Positions 48,096 to 59,609 of a stretch of DNA of 64,000 nt are shown piece by piece (within the stretch, counting starts at the first letter, position 1; every line of letters starts with the position of its first letter). The notes beneath the pieces are model-generated. The model was not told the origin of the DNA. It did no database searches and saw only the letters and a program-made list of their open reading frames with translations. Origin of the DNA: Hevea brasiliensis (taxonomy: Eukaryota; Streptophyta; Magnoliopsida; Malpighiales; Euphorbiaceae); assembly GCF_030052815.1 (NCBI RefSeq), contig NC_079503.1:52246735-52310734 (forward strand). Reading direction: 5' to 3'. Made by a program: the position numbers and the translations under genes.

Positions 48096-48674
48096 TTAGA
48101 ATTTAAAATATAATAATTTTTTATTCTTATACATATTTTTTATCATACAAGAATGAATATTATAAATAGTTTATTTATTATTTAAAATATTTTTATATTT
48201 AATTTATCTATTTTTTCTTATAATTATAAATAATTTGTTGATATAAAAATTTTATTATAAATAATTTTTTTATTATAAATTATACTTTTTTATATTTTAT
48301 AAATAATTATTAAAATATATTTAGTTCAGTCTTAATATATAAATATTTTTTTAAAAAAATTAAACCTTTAGATGATAATATTTAATTATTTACAATAAAG
48401 GTTCTTAAATTAAAATTTTTACAATAATAAATTTATTTATGCTAATGAAAAATAAATGTTAATACATCAAATTGTATACCACAATAAAAAGAAAAAAAAT
48501 TATATACTTTTTATTATGTAACAAAAATGATAATGATGTAAGATAATTCAATAATTCAAGTTTATATAACAATATAATAAACTATTAATTATTAATTATT
48601 TAAATTATAAGTGGATAAAATTGATAAATTTTATTAATTATTTTAAATTTATTATATATATATATATATATATA
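48096..48674. other. AT-rich spacer between two Helitron ends
   Basis: Extremely AT-rich with many poly-A/T tracts and a (TA)n run at about 48653-48674. No gene, RNA or further repeat structure recognised. Confidence 0.5.
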
Positions 48675-49500
48675 TTAGTTTTTTCATAATGTGTGTTGCA
48701 CGTTATAGTGACTTGTGATTTAAAATAATAAAAAAATATATTAATAAGTTTTAGAAATATAAACTGGTGAATATGTTTAAAAATTAATAATAAATGAAAG
48801 TTATCTTATGTAATTAAATTCATTTAAACATTGTTATTTTATTTATTTTTTTAAAAATGATTTGCCTATATTTTGTTTTTTATAATTTAAAATAATATTA
48901 ACTTACATAATTAGGTTGCATGGTTAAATTAATATGAAAGAATATTATTTATAAAATATATTTTATAATTCAATGTATTATCATTATAAATTTTTATTTT
49001 CAGTATATTGATATTTTGAAATTTTATATTGTCATGTAGTTTAATAAAAATAATTTTAAAATTTATTTAATATATTATTTAATATATTTAATAAGTATTT
49101 TCTCTTTTTTAATAATAAAATTTTAATTATTTCATGATAATTATATAATTAATACTCTTAAGTAGTGAAACATCTTTTTCCCTTTTTTTTTTCCTCTTGT
49201 TTTATTATTCTAAAAATTTAAAACAGTAACACTTAAAATTAATATTGAGATTTCAATTAATTAAAATAATTTATAATTATATATCTTTTTGTAAATAAAA
49301 ATTATAATTATGGTACATTATTTTTGTAAAGTGTATGAAGATATAATTTTTTTTTAATATTATATATGATCAAAGTTTTATTTAGATTATGATTTATTAT
49401 TGTAGTCACTATATTTTGTTCGAGCATTTTAACAAAAATGATAAAAATAATAATAATCAAAATTTGATTCTTTCTATATTGTAATTCGGTTATTAATTTT
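48675..49500 (-). mobile_element. Helitron 3'-end fragment (minus strand; right limit unknown)
   Basis: On the minus strand the sequence ends CTAA (48678-48675) followed by T, after a hairpin at 48686-48706: arms ATAATGTG and CACGTTAT with one G-T pair and loop TGTTG. The minus-strand text ACGTGCAACACACATTATGA resembles the plus-strand end at 48064, so both belong to one family. The 5' TC end is not found; the limit given at 49500 is arbitrary. Strongly AT-rich, non-coding. Confidence 0.5.
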
Positions 49501-50690
49501 AAAACAACTTTTAATTCCAATGATCAAATTTAATCCACTTTTAGTTTTAATTTTCTCTTTGAACCTAATCAAATTTTAATTTGAATTTTATTTCAATTTT
49601 TCCTTTCCATGTCTAACTCTTAATTAGATTTATTTTTTATTTAAATTAATTAATTTTAATTGAAAAAAATCATTTTTATTCCAATTTTAATTTTGACTAT
49701 CAATTTTATAAAGATTTAATTTCATTCTTTAGATTTAAAATTTAATTTTGGAAAAATTAAAAAAAAAGGGTAAAATTGTTTTAATTAATCCTCATGACTT
49801 AAACTCTCAATCAACTCCTTTTAGAAGTTCCTTAACTTCACTCTATCACAACATTCTCTAACAAAAGATTAAAAGTTTGAAAGAAGAAGCAAGTAAGGTA
49901 ATAACTATCACAATAAATTCTATCAACACCATACCAATATGTCAATAATTTTCCAATACAAAACAAAAGGCTTGAGATGAATTAAGCTCACACAATTAAA
50001 GTTCCATAAAAATTTAAATCAATACATACGAAAACACAAGGTTGATTTATCAAGGCACAACAATTATAACTCTTTGCAAATCTTAGGGGAGATAGAAATG
50101 CCCATTTTTTTATATATATATTTGAAATTAGTACTTCTCTCTTGTCACAGCTACTTTTTTTTTTTTATTTCAATCGTCACCTTCAGAAAAGTACCTTGCT
50201 CATATCCTAGCTAGCTTTTGGCCTGAGAATCGACATGGAGTTCATGAAGACCCCTGGTTAGTTTGCTTAACTAAAATAGCGGAGCAATTTTCAAGTTTAA
50301 CCTTTTATTTCCCTCAATTTATGCATCTACATATTATAAAGTGCCCTGATAGATTAAACAAAGTTCTGAAATATGCATGACATTAGTTTGAAGCACACAT
50401 AACTAATCATTTCACCATTAAATCAAGCCTAAATGATTTATGCAGGACAAAAAATTGCTCTATGGTATGGAAAAGAGGGAAAATCCATTATTAAAATTAC
50501 AATTACCTTGCCTAAAATCTCAAAAATTCAATCTAAAATAGAAAATTCATTTAAAGGACAAAGCACTTCTCTCCGAGAGTTAATATAGAATCACGAATCA
50601 AGCTTATGAGAATAAATTTTATTTTTATTATTTTTTATTTTTTTTATTTTTTTTATTATTATTATTTTTTTAATCAATAAAAAAGATTGC
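49501..50690. other. AT-rich non-coding stretch left of element H
   Basis: From about 49860 the base composition becomes more mixed and may be the 3' untranslated part of element H, since Athila/Tat elements often have a long non-coding region after pol. No LTR matching H's 5' remnant is seen. Before 49860 there are only AT-rich tracts. Confidence 0.4.
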
Positions 50691-50699
50691 AGCAATAAA

Positions 50700-50745
50700 T
50701 TTCTCCTCCCTCACACTTAAAACTTACATTGTCCCCAATGTAAAG
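50700..50745 (-). other. Element H downstream signature with purine tract
   Basis: The minus strand reads ACATTGGGGACAATGTAAG and then GTGTGAGGGAGGAGAAATTT. A CATTG.GGACAATG block followed by GTGTGGGGGAGG is a familiar feature after integrase in Athila/Tat gypsy elements. The block is itself an inverted repeat (ACATTG/CAATGT). Confidence 0.65.
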
Positions 50746-50902
50746 CTCAAATACAAAAGAAAAGAAAAGGAAAAAGAATGCTAGAAAATAAAATAAAATA
50801 AGGGAAAGAAAACAAATCTGATTGTGGCTAACAAGTCACCCATGAGTTACCTCCCAAGAAGCACCTTTGTTTAACGTCGTTAGCTTGACATGGTAAAGCT
50901 CC

Positions 50903-52603
50903 TTAATCCACTGAATGCTTCTGAAACCCCTCATAAAATGGCTTGAGTCCATGACCGTTGACCTTGAACACTTTGTTAGTTCCTAAACTTTGAATTTCAA
51001 CTGCACCATAAGGAATCACATTGGTAACAACAAATGGTCCAATCCAACGAGAATGCAACTTACCAAGCATCAGCTTCAATCTAGAATTATACAATAAAAC
51101 TTTTTGCCCAATCATAAACTGCTTCCTTTTTTTGTCATGGAATGCCTTTGTCTTTTCTTTACAAATCCTAGAATTTTCATAAGCCTTAAGGCAAATTTCC
51201 TCTAATTCATGCAAATGTGATTTTCTTTGTAACTCATCCTCCACGCTTAACTCAAAAACATCCTACACAAATGTATCAACAAAATCATTAGAAAAGACAT
51301 AAAAGACAGAATGATAATTATACAATAAAACTTTTTGCCCAATCATAAACTGCTTCCTTTTTTTGTCATGGAATGCCTTTGTCTTTTCTTTACAAATCCT
51401 AGAATTTTCATAAGCCTTAAGGCAAATTTCCTCTAATTCATGCAAATGTGATTTTCTTTGTAACTCATCCTCCACGCTTAACTCAAAAACATCATACACA
51501 AATGTATCAACAAAATCATTAGAAAAGACATAAAAGACAGAATGATCATTAGCAGAATACTTCATAGAATCAAAGATATTAAATTTGACAGTCTCTCCAT
51601 CAAACTCCATAGTTAAGGTACCCTCATTCACATCAATTTCTGTCTTGGCAGTTTTAAGGAAAGGTCTTCCAAACAAAATCAAAGCTGAATTTGATGAGAG
51701 AGCACTATCATCCTTCATATCCAGAAAGTAAAAATCTGTAGAAAAAATCAATCCTCCAACCTGCAACAACACATCCTCAACTACTCCCAATGGGTAAGCA
51801 TTAAAATGATCAGCTGACTGAATAATGACACTGGTTTCTTTCAAAGGACCCAAATTCAAAGTTTGGAAAACTGAATATGACATGACATTAATAGATGCTC
51901 CTAAATCTGCCATTGCACTTTCAAATCTAGAATCACCTATTTTGCAGGGAATCGAAAAAGAACTTGGATCCTTAAACTTAGGGGGTAATTTTCGCTGAAT
52001 TAATGCCGACACATTTTCCCCCACACTGATCTTCTCATTATTCCTCAACTTGCACCTTGTAGTGCATAATTCTTTAAGGAAATTGGCATACCTGGGAACT
52101 TGTTTGATCGCATCAAGTAAAGGTATATTAACCTCTACCTTTCTAAAAGTCTCCAAAATTTCTTTCTCTTGTTCTTCTTTCTTAGTCTTGGCCAACCTAC
52201 AAGGGAATGGAGAAAGAACAGAATTATTAACCTTATTTAGTTTAGGTTCAGTATTTACCTCAATTTCAAACTCTTTTTCTCCTTGCTTCTTCTTTTTCGT
52301 TGACTCATGTAGAGTTTGATTATCAACTTCTTTCCCACTCCGCAACAGTATCGTACTCACATTTTCTCTGGGGTTCATAACTATTTGTGATGGAAGCTTT
52401 CTAGAACCTTGAGCTTCCAGTTTACTCACAGATGAGGCTAACAGACCAATTTGCCTCTCTATGTTTTGAATGCTATTTCTGGTCTCCTGTTGAAACTGTT
52501 GGGTATTGTTAGCCAAAGTCTTAACAATTTCATCAAGTGACATACCTTAATTTGAGGGAGGTGGAGGTGGAGGTGGAGGTGGTTGATTCATTTGGGGTCT
52601 TTG
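50903..52603 (-). pseudogene. Element H gag end, protease and integrase C-terminus, joined without RT
   Basis: A long minus-strand frame starts after the TAG at 52604-52606. It gives the gag C-terminal region (SLDEIVKTLANNTQQF, TILLRSGKE), then a retropepsin of the Athila/Tat type with active site ADLGASINVM near 51900 and ILFGRPFLKT near 51670, and then passes directly into integrase C-terminal sequence ([35 protein letters not shown]). RT, RNase H and the integrase core are absent. A 231-bp in-frame duplication (51085-51546) ends the 426-codon frame with a TAG at 51263; the last 113 codons follow to 50903. Well preserved compared with its surroundings. Confidence 0.82.
51085..51546. repeat. 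231-bp tandem duplication in element H
   Basis: Copies 51085-51315 and 51316-51546 are almost identical. One visible difference, C against A in ACATCCTACAC / ACATCATACAC, turns a Tyr codon into the TAG stop at the copy boundary. 231 bp is 77 codons, so the frame is kept. Confidence 0.93.
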
Positions 52604-52606
52604 CTA

Positions 52607-52915
52607 CTGGTATCGATTTTGCACCGATTGATTCCCATAACTTAGATTGGGATGATCTCGCCATCCTAGATTATAAGTATTCGAATAGGGATCATACCTG
52701 CATTGTGGCTGTCCATAATGTCCTACTGCATTAGCATGTTGCATTGATTCATCCTCTTCTAATGCAAGACACATATCAGTAGCATGACCTGAACCCGAAC
52801 AAATTTCACATACCTTAACAGTTTGCATGTTCCCTACAACCAACTGCCTCACCAAAGAAGTTAAATCAGAAATTTATTTCTCAAGGTTAGATGTACTTAC
52901 CTCATTACCTCGAAG
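52607..52915 (-). pseudogene. Element H gag with zinc knuckle
   Basis: 83 open codons from 52855 contain the knuckle CEICSGSGHATDMC (C-x2-C-x4-H-x4-C) and a segment YGNQSVQNRYQ before the TAG at 52604-52606; beyond it the same frame continues through a Pro run into the protease part, so one CAG-to-TAG change separates them. Upstream, recognisable gag (SDLTSLVRQL) with one stop reaches only to about 52915, so the capsid core is deleted. Confidence 0.8.
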
Positions 52916-53492
52916 GTTAGAGATTTCCCAGAAAGCCCAAGTTATTACCCAAAAACCATGACTAGTTCAGACAGACGGTCCAGCCTATAGTGACGACTTC
53001 ATTGCCATTTTTGACAATTAAAATGGCCTCATCTTGCGTCCAGCCCTTCATAGAAGTTGTAGAAGTGGCTTTTAAGGCTCAATTGGGCTTGGAATTGCTT
53101 CATTTGGACGTCTAAAACTAAAGATATAAAATAAATACTGAAACTGGTCGTGACACATCGAGTCTAGGCTTTTGTAATAGATCCATAACTCATTTTGTTA
53201 ACCTTGGACATTGATTTGGGCTTTGATCCCTCTTTATCATTTGAAGTGCTCTATCTTAACTTTTCAATGGATTAAACAACACTCAATTTGGAGACCCACA
53301 ACTTTAGAAACAGTTGAAAAATACAGCAAAGGTCAAATGCTGAAAATTTCTCCATTTAACACAATTATTCCAACAACTATCTAAAAATATGCCTAAATGA
53401 TAAATATACTTTAATCAACTGAATTATGCATAAAAACACACTAGAAACACTAAATGTGATGGGAGTAAAATTAATAAATTATGCACTTATCA
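52916..53492 (-). repeat. Putative element H 5' LTR remnant
   Basis: On the minus strand the segment starts TGATAAGTGCATAATTTATT at 53492, a start typical of plant gypsy LTRs (TG with a following AT-rich block), and runs without coding signal to the gag remnant. No primer binding site is seen between, so LTR end, leader and gag start were removed by a deletion. CCTCA (53493-53497) may be target sequence. Assignment rests on the LTR-like start. Confidence 0.5.
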
Positions 53493-54180
53493 CCTCACCC
53501 TTTATTTTCTTTTTAATTTTATTTCTTAGCCATTAGATTTAAGAGAATAAAAATAAATTTGGCACTTTTAATTATTACCTTTAATTTTTCTTATGATTTA
53601 ATTTCCACCCTTGCATTAGAGTTAATTAAAATAATTTTGTACCTTTTTATCTTGACCCTTTATTTTTATAAGAACTAATTTAGACTTTAGGATTAAAAGT
53701 GAAAATGATAAAATTGATACAAAGTGATCTTAGCCATCCATTTTTTTTAGGGTTTAATTTTAGACCCTTGGATTAGGAGTTGGTTAAAGTAATTTGTATA
53801 CTGTAATCTAGGCCTTTCATTTTTATAAGGATAAATCTAAACCCTTAGATCAACAAGTAATAAAACAAAATAGCCCCAAATTAATCCTAGCCATTAAATA
53901 TTTAGGGAATTAATTTTAGACCATTAGATGTAGAGTTTGATAAACAGAGAAAATGACAAAATTAATATCTTTTAATCTTGACCCTTGATATCTTTTTGTA
54001 AGGACAAATTTTCCACCATTGGATCAAAATTAGTTAAAGAAATAAAAACAAAGTGTATAATTTAATATTAGCCCTTACTTTTTGTAAGGATAATTTGAGA
54101 CCATTAGATTAGTACTTATCAATTTTAGCATTTAACCTCTTTCTCTTTAATTTTGGACCTTTATATTAAAAAAATAATAG
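53493..54180. repeat. Decayed ~80-bp tandem repeat field
   Basis: A two-part motif recurs about every 75-95 bp: first TAATCTTGACCCTTNATTTT-like text (53648, 53727, 53801, 53882, 53966, 54057), then AGACCATTAGATTA-like text (53528, 53682, 53762, 53839, 53917, 54013, 54097). At least seven diverged units. No coding signal. Similar ~80-bp arrays occur in LTR or promoter regions of plant elements; origin here unknown. Confidence 0.65.
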
Positions 54181-55326
54181 AAAAAAAAAATAAAATTCAA
54201 ACCTTTTTATCACAACCCTTTTTTCTCTCTTTTAATCTGAACTCTTTATTTTAGGGTTTTAACTTTTCTATAAATACTATGTTTTTCAGTTTTTTTTTTT
54301 TTTGGGGGGGGGGGGGGGTGCGCGCACAATTTGAAGGGAAGCAATTTTGGGGTGGCTCTTTTTTGTGAGAAAAGAAATGTTGGGGTAATTTTTTTTTTAA
54401 AATGTCAAAATCATAGTTTTATTGCTCGTTTGAAGCCCCATTTCATTCCACTGCTCGAAGCCTCCATAAGCAAAATTGATTTGGGAGAGTTTTCTAATAT
54501 ATGTTTCTTTTTCCTCACCCACTTTTCACAAATTGACTACCCATTTCACAACTCTCTACTGCTCCTTTCAATTTTATTTCCTATTATTTTGAACTAATCT
54601 TTAACCAATACCCATTTCGCACTTCTCACACCATTGTCAATGTCCTAAAAGAGCATCACACGCAGACACTTTCCCAAGGGTTCACAAAATCTTTTTTAGG
54701 AGACTGTGGCTTCAATAATCGACCCATTCACACTTGCAATCAACAAGAGACCTGCCACCATTAAGAGATCATTTTTTTGCTCTATATTCTCCTAAACACT
54801 AGAATAATCCTTGTTTTAGTGCTATTGTGTGCTGTTCTTCAATGTCCCTGTACTACGTTCGTTGAGGCCCTTCCTTAAGGTTACATACACTTCTTTGATT
54901 ACTATTGATTTTATTGTGGGTAAGATGCAAATTTTTTTTAATTTATTTATTATGTTCTTACTATTTCTAAGTTCTTGGTCTTGCTTGTAGATTTACCATT
55001 TTCAAAATAACATTTTGTTCAATTTATGGTTGTTGGTTGTGTGTTCATTGTTCATGAATGTTAAGTGATGGTATATCCTATGAAGATGCGACACTATTCT
55101 ATTATTATATCTTATTTTTGGCCCTTTGGAAAATTAATTTCCTTTATGCATTAGCATTGAGAAACTGATATTGAGGGAACATATTTGATGATTGGCTAAT
55201 AATTTGTTGCCATTGAGCCTTGATTTGCCCATGGATTTTTTTAAGATAAATTTTAAATGGGTTGAGTTCAATCTCTACAATGGTCTTTCATGTTGGTGAA
55301 TCTCTGCAGAAAACTGGGGTAGCTAA
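54181..55326 (+). other. Unclassified segment with TATA-like box
   Basis: TATAAATA at 54269-54276 is followed by a T14 run (54290-54303), a G15 run (54304-54318) and mixed-composition sequence. An 88-codon open frame (54331-54597) has no recognisable domain, is Phe/Ser-rich and starts right after the homopolymers, so it is probably chance. GCTAA (55322-55326) is the left flank of element I. The piece may be the promoter side of an old LTR. Confidence 0.4.
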
Positions 55327-58300
55327 TGTAACACCCCTCACCCGTCTACAGTATAGCAGAGCAAGGTGTGCTACACGGCGTGTTGGAGCACCTAGTCTGT
55401 GATTATCTCATTTCCTGAACTCAATTTGATTTTAAGAAGTCTTTTATGTAAAATTCATATCATGCTAGTTCTATTTTCATACTTTAATAAAATCAGTGTT
55501 TCAAAAATGGTAATAAAAATCAGGCAAGGCACTGTCTGTATTTCGGACAAACTGTCCTTCTAAACCTGTTTAAAACAATTCAATATGATAATATTCTCAA
55601 AATCTCAACTATTTCATAGTTTCAAAATACAATCCATCATAATTTACATTCATCAAAACACTCTCCATAGGAGTTTAATATATACAAATTATTACAAACC
55701 TTAAAGTTTTAAAATACACAAAATTACATAACAAAATATCAAAATACAACTGATAGTCATTACATAAGATCCTAAGTCCTACCATGTATGCAGTGTAGTA
55801 TAGATGACTCTAGCCTCCTGTGCAGATCTGATGTCTCACCCGGTTGTAGGTCTGTTGGGCTTCCCAGCAGTGTCTCCAATACCTACACATAGCAAAAGTA
55901 ACGTGCTAAGCAATTCTGCTTAGTGGTGCCAAATATAAAGAAATATATACTAAAATAAAATAAATGAATTGTTTATGAATTTATAACATTGATATTTTTT
56001 GCAGTTGCTGATTCTACTTTTATTTGCTAACCTTTCATTTTTTTGCTAATTTTGGTAGTGTTATATGTTAATAAACTGAATTTAGCTATTTAAATTTAAT
56101 AATGCTTAAATTAATTGCCCGTGTAGCCTATATACTGACCAGGCTGGATAAACGAATATACTACCAGTGGGTACCTAGTACCTCGGGCCATCACACTATC
56201 AGTCACAAAGTGTTTCCCGGTGTGCAAACAGTGTGGCTAAAAAGCCATATAGTCAATTCGGCGATAAGCCAAGTATAATAACACAATACATATAGCCATA
56301 AGCTATTAAAGTCATAGTGCGACATAATATGCCATAAAAATACAGTATGGCATAAAGCCATTTACAGAATAACTGTCAGAATCCTATTGGCATGCCAACC
56401 TATCCAAACTAGTCAACTAGGCAAAACAGGGCACATTATAAATGTAAATATTGTTTAGTTTACTAGTGTTTAGTTTACTAGTTATTATGTAATTCACAAG
56501 TCAATGTAAATATTGACCTTTTTAGACAATATGGATAAGTTGATTCTAGTATTAACATGTCACAAATTGTAATTCAATATGCTGCCAATATAGTACAATT
56601 TACCCTTTTTTCTAAGTTGTTATTTATTGCCAAATTACTTTAAGCTTCATTGTATGTAAATGTCAAATTTCCAATTTTAATGTGCTAGATTGGTCTAGCT
56701 TAATGTCCTACTTCTCTTAGTTTTTAGCTTCTGGTCAAAGAAGCAAAATTGTAGCTCTATGTCTTATTGAACTTTTGGCACAAATTTCAAGTCATTCTGA
56801 GTTGTATAGACCAAGATATGATCAATTTACTAAAGCTGGACAGATTGCATCTTTAGTGTAAAATTTTATCAATTTTAGGTCAAATTCAGTTCTGGCAGTT
56901 TTGGTACCCTAACTTGGGCAAGCAATTTGACTTGGTTTTAGCCATTTCTGGGCTTTGGTGTCTTCATAGAATTGTAGCTCTATGTCTAAGCTTTCCATGG
57001 TAAAAAGTTCAGGTCATTTGGACCTGTTTTGAGTGAGTTATGGTCATCTTAGTGACTGCTGTTTATATGGTAAAAAATCTAAGCTTGCACTTACTAATTC
57101 CCGATTAGGTCATTTTTAAGGTCAATTTCTACGTAGAATTTTGACAACGTTTCTACATGAAAGTTGGCCTATTTTGTGCCTTCTTTCACCTTCCATTGGC
57201 CTCATACCAATTGGGGTCACCAATTATCACTTAGGGTTCAATTTACCTACTGCCTTCACAACACAAAATCTGCACACAAAGAACACTTCCAAATGACACT
57301 TCTCCTCCTCCCAAAACTACAAATATACATTCATAACACTTCTATACCATTCATCATATCTTAATTATGTCCATTTGGATAGAATATACAAGTGCTCCAT
57401 GTACATTATACAACGCTAATTTGCAAAGTTAAATTCAACATAATATATACATGAAAACACTTGATTATAATATATATCGCCCAACTATTACTTTACATAC
57501 ACTGCCCTCAATTCATCTTCATCATAATTCTTTAAGAAAATTCATGAAACCTAATACTAATTCATGAATTTAAAGGCTACCAAAAGTGGTAGTTTACTAA
57601 GATATATAAATTGCTTTTCAAACCTTTAAATTCAAGTACTCAATGTACATATACATGGAAACTAAATTGCTACAACTTTAAAATGACTAAATCAACACTA
57701 TTTTCCATCCATTAGAGGTAAGAAAAACTCAAGCAACATAGGTTCTCATGACTGCCAAATTTGAACAATACCATAACTCAATAAATTCTTCCATTCTCTT
57801 TACCATTCAACTCACCTCAACCTAAATATGAAGCTTACTAAAGCAAGGGAGGGGATTTGGACACTTACCTCAACTTGACCTTGATAAAACCTTGGAATTT
57901 ACTCTACCTTTTGCTGCCTAAAGGTTTCCCAAGATGTGTAGATCAACTTTAGTGAAGAACAATTGCAGAAATTATGGCTTGATGATGGAGAGAGAAAGCT
58001 TCAATGTGTGCGTCCATGGAGGTTTTGGTTGAGAGCTCCATTTCGGTAAGAAGAAAATTGCAGAAGAAGAAGATAAAATGAGTGGGATCTGTTGTCCCAA
58101 AGTCCCTTATGTGTCCCAAATTAGGAGTTAGTGGAGCACTAAACCATTTTTTTAATGTTTAATGATTTAAAGTTTCACCATTTACACTTTAACCACCATT
58201 TTTTCTTTATTTACATTATGTATCTCATTTTTATTTTTCATGACATTTTCAAAGTATAATATCATTTATTTTTTAATGGACATTGAGGTCAAAAGGCAAC

Positions 58301-58755
58301 TCTAGGTGTCAAATGACCAAAATGTCCCTCTTCGGGTTGTATTCCCAATTTTTCGGTAACACTGATTTTTGCCTGTTTCTCGATTTTTTATTTTTCTTTA
58401 TACTAATTTATTAAATTTTCTTTGATATTTGTAGTTTCAATTACATTTCAATAAACCTTTAATTATGTCTCAAAATTTAATTCCGAGGGTTCCCCGCAGT
58501 CCTGGGGTCGGCAATTGCCTTCACCGTAACTTCCCGGTGTAGTTATCCATCGCTACGGTGCTGGCTCGTTTAACTTAGTTTCATTTTCTCTCTTTTATTT
58601 TTTCTTTAAATTTTCTTGTATTTTCTTTTTATTTATTTCATCATTATATGTCTGTTCACTATCACCGAAGTGTAGTTTCAGACATCCTAACTTACTCGGA
58701 CTAACATTAGGTCACCGGAGCAACAGAACATACAAAAGACGTACAGGATGTTATA
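55327..58755 (-). repeat. Element I 3' LTR
   Basis: 3429 bp from TGTAACACCCCTCACCCG to GGATGTTATA on the plus strand; the inner edge is decayed (TATAACATCC for TGTAACACCC in element orientation). It has the hairpin motif CTAAGCA/TGCTTAG at 55906-55923. The adjoining purine tract and chromodomain on the right define it as the 3' LTR of a minus-strand element. Non-coding. Confidence 0.88.
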
Positions 58756-58770
58756 ACTCTTCCCCTCTAA
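58756..58770 (-). other. Element I polypurine tract
   Basis: Minus strand TTAGAGGGGAAGAGT directly before the LTR edge, matching the position in elements A and B. Confidence 0.85.
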
Positions 58771-58784
58771 ATAAAAATTTTGTC

Positions 58785-59529
58785 CTTGAAATTTACCTGA
58801 TGTGAAGAGCTGAGGGAACTGTTGCCTCATTGTCTCCTCACTCTCTCATGTTGCCTCTTCCGTGTTATGGTGCCTTCATAGGATTTTCACTAGTGGAATT
58901 GTCTTGTTTCTGAGCTCTTTTACCTCTCGTGCCAAGATTTTAATCGATTATTTTTCATATGTTAGGTCAGGTTGTACAACAATTTCTTCTGCTAAGATGA
59001 CATGTGAAGGATCTGATCTGTATCTTCTGAGCATCGAGACATGGAACACGTTATGTATCTTGTTCAGCTAAGGTGGTAAGGCTAATCTGTAGGCTACTGG
59101 TCCCACACGTTCAATAACTTCATATGGTCCAATGAACCTAGGGCTTAATTTTCCCTTTTTCCCGAATCTCAATACTTTCTTCCATGGTAATACTTTGAGA
59201 AATACCTTCTTGCCAACTTCATACTCAATGTCCTTTCTTTTTAAGTCAGCATAAGATTTCTGTCGGTCTGAGGCAACTTTCAAATTGGCCTTTATCAGTT
59301 TCACCTTTTCTTCTATCTGTTTTACCAGGTTTGGCCCCACTAGCTTATCTTCACCCAATTCAGTCCAACATATAGGTGTTCTGCATTTTCTCCCATACAG
59401 TGCTTCATAGGGTGTCATTTGTATGCTAGCTTGATAGCTATTATTGTATGCAAATTCTGCCAGTGGAAGATATCTGTCCCAGCTTCCCTCAAACTCATTA
59501 ACACAACTCCTCAGCATATCCTCAAGGAC
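58785..59529 (-). pseudogene. Element I integrase C-terminus and chromodomain (exon 2)
   Basis: Begins after the intron with VLEDMLRSCVNEFEGSWD and stays open for 149 codons from 59517: FAYNNSYQASIQMTPYEALY, KSYADLKRKDIEYEVG, then GPY/F motif KLSPRFIGPYEV. A stop at 59070 follows LALPP. The chromodomain then reads VFHVSMLRRYRSDPSHV, LAREVKELRNK and EEAT, with TGA at the positions of two conserved Trp codons. The tail QQFPQLFTSGKFQG ends next to the polypurine tract. The chromodomain identifies the element as a chromovirus. Confidence 0.9.
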
Positions 59530-59609
59530 CTATCACATATGTTTGGTTATTATTATCATTATCAGTTCAATTTATTATTTGCAATAACCCAATGAGTTTC
59601 AGAATTTAC
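59530..59609 (-). other. Element I integrase intron (80 bp, GT-AG)
   Basis: On the minus strand the coding sequence GAAAGAATAATCCAG stops at 59610, followed by GTAAATTCTG, a branch-site-like AACTGATAATG, and ATGTGATAG before GTCCTTGAG at 59529. Removing it joins Gln and Val codons in phase 0 and restores continuous integrase; keeping it gives a stop within 16 codons and a shift in frame. Element B has a related insert at the same codon. The GT and AG ends are intact here. Confidence 0.8.

Noticed and set aside
48061..48710. tRNA or other structured RNA gene at the hairpins
   Set aside because: Only single short hairpins with Helitron-type ends; no cloverleaf or promoter boxes.
51263..52543. 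426-codon frame as a host aspartic protease gene
   Set aside because: Gag motifs, zinc knuckle upstream and integrase C-terminus downstream show it is retrotransposon sequence.
54331..54597. 88-codon open frame as a host gene
   Set aside because: No domain, Phe-rich composition, begins right after a homopolymer and has no supported splice structure.
59530..59609. Small transposon or footprint instead of an intron
   Set aside because: No terminal repeats or target duplication, GT-AG ends, exact codon join, and the same position in element B.
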